From Granulicella cerasi (GTDB lineage Bacteria; Acidobacteriota; Terriglobia; Terriglobales; Acidobacteriaceae): 64,000 nucleotides of DNA. This document shows positions 61,111-64,000 of the stretch, one piece after another. Position 1 is the stretch's first letter; each line of letters starts with the position of its first letter. Location of the stretch: contig NZ_JAGSYD010000002.1 of the NCBI RefSeq assembly GCF_025685575.1, positions 310,001 to 374,000 of the forward strand, written 5' to 3'. Both the position numbers and the translations under genes were made by a program. Under the pieces are notes generated by a model. That model had not been told where the DNA came from. It ran no database searches and was given only the letters and a program-made list of their open reading frames with translations.

Positions 61111-62859
61111 ATGTTCAATCGCCTACGCCCACTCTTCCCGTATCTCCGTCGCTACTGGCGCAGCTTCGCCTGGGGCTGTTTGGCGCTTGTCATCTACAAC
61201 TGTACAAAGGCCGTGCTGCCGCTCATCATCGGGCGCGCAGTGGACGGCCTTCGACACGATCTCTCCGCGCGACATGTCGCGCTCTACGCGTCGCTCCTGC
61301 TGGGCCTCGCGGTAGTCTCAGGAACCTTCCTCTATCTCATGCGCCAGATCATCATCGGCGCTTCGCGCGAGATCGAATTCGACCTCCGCAACGATCTCTT
61401 TGCGAACCTCGAACTGCAGCCACCATCGTTCTTCCAGCGCCATCGTACCGGCGACATCATGGCGCGCTCGACGAATGATCTAAGCGCTGTCCGCCAACTG
61501 CTCGGCCCGGCGATCATGTACGCGGCGAACACCATCGTCTTCACCGCGGCCGCGCTGCCGTTCATGATGCGCATCAGCCCGCACCTTACGCTGGTTGCCT
61601 TCCTTCCGCTGCCCTTCGCTTCCATCCTGGTGCAGTACTTCGGCGCGAAGATTCATACGCGCTTCGAACGCATTCAGGCGATGTTCTCTGACATTTCCGC
61701 GCAGGCCGAAGAGAATTTCACCGGCGCACGCCTCATCCGCGCCTTCGCGCAGGAAGAAGCGCAGATCGCGGCCTTTGAAGAATCGAACCGTGAGTACATC
61801 CGTCGCTCACTGCTGCTCGCGCGCCTGATGGCCATGCTTTGGCCGACGCTCGAACTCGTGCTCGGCCTATCGCTCATGATCACATTGCTGGTCGGCGGTC
61901 GTGAAGTCGTACTGCATCACATCACGGTCGGACAGTTCACCAGCTACAACGTCTACATGGTGCAGCTCACGTGGCCGATGATCGCGATCGGCTGGGTTGT
62001 GAATCTCGTGCAGCGCGGCACGGCAAGCGTTACCCGCATCCACGCACTCATGATCGAGAAACCCGCAATCGACGACTCTAACGCAGATGCTTCGCTGAAG
62101 GATGTTGCGATCCAGGGCGACATCACCTTCGATCACCTGCGGTTCACTTACGCCACTGGACCCGAGGTGCTGCACGACATTTCGCTCCACGTCCCTGCAG
62201 GCTCAAGCTTGGCGATCGTCGGACCCACAGGTGCAGGCAAGAGTACGCTCACCGCGTTGATTCCGCGTTTGCAGGATGCTGACGCGGGCATGGTGCTGAT
62301 CGATGGTCGCCCCATCGCGAGCTATCCGCTTGCGACGCTTCGCGGAGCCATCGGCACCGTGCCGCAGGAGACGTTCCTCTTCTCCGCGACGATCCATGAC
62401 AACGTGAGCTTCGGCGTCCCCGGTGCCACGCGTGACGAGGTCGTCGAGGCGGCCCGTGTCGCTCACATTGCGGATGAAATTCTCGAGTTTCCTCACGGCT
62501 TCGACACGATCGTAGGCGAACGAGGCGTGACTCTTTCCGGCGGACAGAAGCAACGCACCGCGATCGCGCGCGCCATCCTCCGCGATCCGCGCATTCTCAT
62601 TCTCGACGATGCGCTCGCCTCGGTTGACACCTACACCGAAGAGCAGATCCTCAACGGCCTGCGCACGGTGATGCAGGGACGCACATCCATCCTGATCGCG
62701 CATCGTGTCTCGACCGCTCGCAGCGCAGACCGCATCGCGGTGCTCGTAGACGGTCGCGTTGCAGAGCTTGGCACGCATGACGAGCTGCTCGCACGTGGCG
62801 GTTACTACGCAGAACTGGCGGAAAAGCAAAGCCTCGAGCAAGAGCTCGAGGCCGTGTAA
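61111..62859 (+). CDS. MsbA-like ABC exporter (fused membrane and ATPase domains)
   Basis: 582 residues. Six helices are in residues 1-310 (FPYLRRYWRSFAWGCLALVIYN and onward), then the ATPase with Walker A GPTGAGKST near residue 372, signature LSGGQKQR near 475 and Walker B ILILDDALASVD near 497. It forms a homodimer or half-transporter for lipids, peptides or drugs. Closeness to LptFG suggests lipid A or LPS flipping, but drug export is equally possible. TACACT eight bases before ATG and no ribosome site suggest leaderless transcription. Confidence 0.88.
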   Translation: MFNRLRPLFPYLRRYWRSFAWGCLALVIYNCTKAVLPLIIGRAVDGLRHDLSARHVALYASLLLGLAVVSGTFLYLMRQIIIGASREIEFDLRNDLFANLELQPPSFFQRHRTGDIMARSTNDLSAVRQLLGPAIMYAANTIVFTAAALPFMMRISPHLTLVAFLPLPFASILVQYFGAKIHTRFERIQAMFSDISAQAEENFTGARLIRAFAQEEAQIAAFEESNREYIRRSLLLARLMAMLWPTLELVLGLSLMITLLVGGREVVLHHITVGQFTSYNVYMVQLTWPMIAIGWVVNLVQRGTASVTRIHALMIEKPAIDDSNADASLKDVAIQGDITFDHLRFTYATGPEVLHDISLHVPAGSSLAIVGPTGAGKSTLTALIPRLQDADAGMVLIDGRPIASYPLATLRGAIGTVPQETFLFSATIHDNVSFGVPGATRDEVVEAARVAHIADEILEFPHGFDTIVGERGVTLSGGQKQRTAIARAILRDPRILILDDALASVDTYTEEQILNGLRTVMQGRTSILIAHRVSTARSADRIAVLVDGRVAELGTHDELLARGGYYAELAEKQSLEQELEAV

Positions 62860-62886
62860 AGCTAACCAGACAACTAAGCAGCCAAG

Positions 62887-63384
62887 CTACGCAGCCCAGC
62901 CACGAGAAGTGCTCTCCGCAGCGAACTCCTGCGCTACAGCGTGTGTCGGTACAGCGGTGAACTTCTCTTCTCGCGTGCGAAGCTCTCGCGGAAGAATCTT
63001 GTTCGCCTCAGGATCACGAGCGACGACCATCCATGCATCACGCACATTGCGGATGCAGAGAATGATCTCCTGCAGCTCCTCTGCCGACGCGCGATGCGAA
63101 GCCTCCAGCGTCAACTGGAACATCGCTGCATAGAAATCTCCCAGGGCCTGCGCAGTTTTGCCGCCGACATCCGGCCTCAGTCGCGCTTGCAGGTACATCA
63201 GAATGTCGAGGGCCTTCTTCACCGCGATTCGACGGCCCCGCGCATCCTCTTCCTCCACCGCCATCACGGCACGGTAAAGGAAACGAATCGCTCCATCGTA
63301 GAGCGCAATGACAAGCTCAATGCCCGTGGCACCGCTCAAGGTCTGCTCACGATAACTATCCATCAACTGCTGCTCATCCATCAT
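62887..63384 (-). CDS. fliS: Flagellar export chaperone FliS
   Basis: 165 residues. The core matches FliS (SYREQTLSGATGIELVIALYDGAIRFLYRAV, KKALDILMYLQARLR, DFYAAMFQLTLEAS). FliS binds the flagellin C-terminus and prevents early polymerisation. The last ~40 residues extend beyond the usual length (~130). It starts five bases after the fliD stop, so fliD and fliS are one unit reading leftward. Confidence 0.92.
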   Translation of the reverse strand: MMDEQQLMDSYREQTLSGATGIELVIALYDGAIRFLYRAVMAVEEEDARGRRIAVKKALDILMYLQARLRPDVGGKTAQALGDFYAAMFQLTLEASHRASAEELQEIILCIRNVRDAWMVVARDPEANKILPRELRTREEKFTAVPTHAVAQEFAAESTSRGWAA

Positions 63385-63389
63385 TCTCG

Positions 63390-64000
63390 TTACCCTTTCT
63401 CGTTGTATCCGGTGATCGCTGCGTACATCTGATCGATTTCGCTGAGCTGTGACGGGATCGATTGCAGGATCTCGTTGGCGTTATTCAGCTCTGTCGTCAG
63501 CCGCGTTTTCTGCGACGCGATCCGGTCTTCCTGGTCGTCAATGTCGTCGTTCAGCGTGCTTTCTTGCGAGGAGTTTTCCTTCAACGCCAGATAGATCGCA
63601 CCTGTAGTCGCGGTCGAGCTCAGTCCCGTCAACGTCGAGGTGAGGTTCACGCCGAAGCTGCCCGAGTTCTGGAAGAACGCAACGGCATCCGCGAAATTCT
63701 CATTCAGCGCGGAAAGCGCTGTGCTCTGCGTGAAGCTCAACGTGCCGTCCTGGTTCACAGCAATGCCGAGCTGCGAAAGCGAGGTAACCGCTCCCTGTCC
63801 CCCACCCGCAACCAGTGCGCCGGTCAACTGCTCCTGCAACAGCGCCAAGGTGCGACTGCCCGCCAAAGGCTCTTCATTGCCGCTTGAGTCTTTGCCGCTC
63901 TGCGTGTTGATCTCCGTCGCCAGCTTGTTGTAATCCGTCACGAAAGTATTGATCGCCGTTGCGATGGAAGCGGTGTCGTTCGTGATCTCCACCTGCACGG
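63390..64000 (-). CDS. fliD: Flagellar filament cap protein FliD, C-terminal part (start outside window)
   Basis: The frame is open to the right edge, so only the last ~203 residues are present. INTFVTDYNKLATEINTQSG is the FliD C-terminal domain start, followed by LSQLGIAVNQDGTLSF and a coiled-coil end DQEDRIASQKTRLTTELNNANEILQSIPSQLSEIDQMYAAITGYN. FliD caps the growing filament. The GTG at 63998 is internal. fliS follows immediately. Confidence 0.92.
   Translation of the reverse strand, partial: VQVEITNDTASIATAINTFVTDYNKLATEINTQSGKDSSGNEEPLAGSRTLALLQEQLTGALVAGGGQGAVTSLSQLGIAVNQDGTLSFTQSTALSALNENFADAVAFFQNSGSFGVNLTSTLTGLSSTATTGAIYLALKENSSQESTLNDDIDDQEDRIASQKTRLTTELNNANEILQSIPSQLSEIDQMYAAITGYNEKG

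Overview
The window is GC-rich chromosomal DNA that reads like a member of the Acidobacteriota, probably Acidobacteriaceae-type (Granulicella, Terriglobus or Edaphobacter relatives). This is an inference from content: a VWFA-related secreted protein, tandem Tat-exported ferritin-like proteins, an LptF-LptG fusion, bacillithiol deacetylase, headless acyl-carrier-like protein and short dispersed hairpin repeats. Genes for lipid A, LPS transport and a flagellum show a diderm, potentially motile cell. I see no rRNA, tRNA, CRISPR array, prophage or insertion sequence.

Layout. 0-9.3 kb: the 3' part of mtnA, a VWFA-related exported protein, a small membrane protein, an MFS transporter, two ferritin-like Tat substrates, a BshB1-type deacetylase and a beta-propeller-like lipoprotein. 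9.5-24 kb: a homocysteine methyltransferase/MTHFR fusion, xseB, an SDR/AraC divergent pair, polyprenyl synthase, yajQ, tatD, metG, a four-helix-bundle protein, a three-gene leftward lipid A operon (acyltransferase, lpxD, P-loop protein), a SYLF protein, a LuxR-type regulator, dcd and HU. 24-38.6 kb: a site-2 protease, priA, a GT22-like glycosyltransferase, an AlaX-like editing protein with fbp, an alpha/beta hydrolase, a monooxygenase, a divergent TetR/SDR pair, an M24 peptidase, cspA and ffh.

38.6-41.2 kb is the accessory pocket. It is visibly more AT-rich than its surroundings and holds a possible PD-(D/E)XK-like protein, a protein with a TIR/nucleoside-deoxyribosyltransferase-like domain, and a membrane protein flanked by two direct copies of a ~100-bp repeat. 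This is the best candidate here for an uncharacterised, possibly defence-related system, but the evidence is fold-level pattern reading only.

41.2-64 kb: an acyl-carrier-like protein, an outer-membrane barrel, a B-type lectin, a GGDEF cyclase, a peroxiredoxin-like protein without its cysteines, pgi, an IclR regulator, three surface-glycan glycosyltransferases, a fatty-acid desaturase, a two-component system next to a copper chaperone and copper ATPase, LptFG, an FKBP isomerase, an MsbA-like ABC exporter, and the flagellar genes fliS and fliD (cut by the right edge).

Signals. Strong hairpin terminators separate many units. Two or three sigma70-like promoters are readable. A recurring pattern places a TAnnnT box 6-10 bases before a start codon without a Shine-Dalgarno sequence, which suggests leaderless transcripts for several genes.
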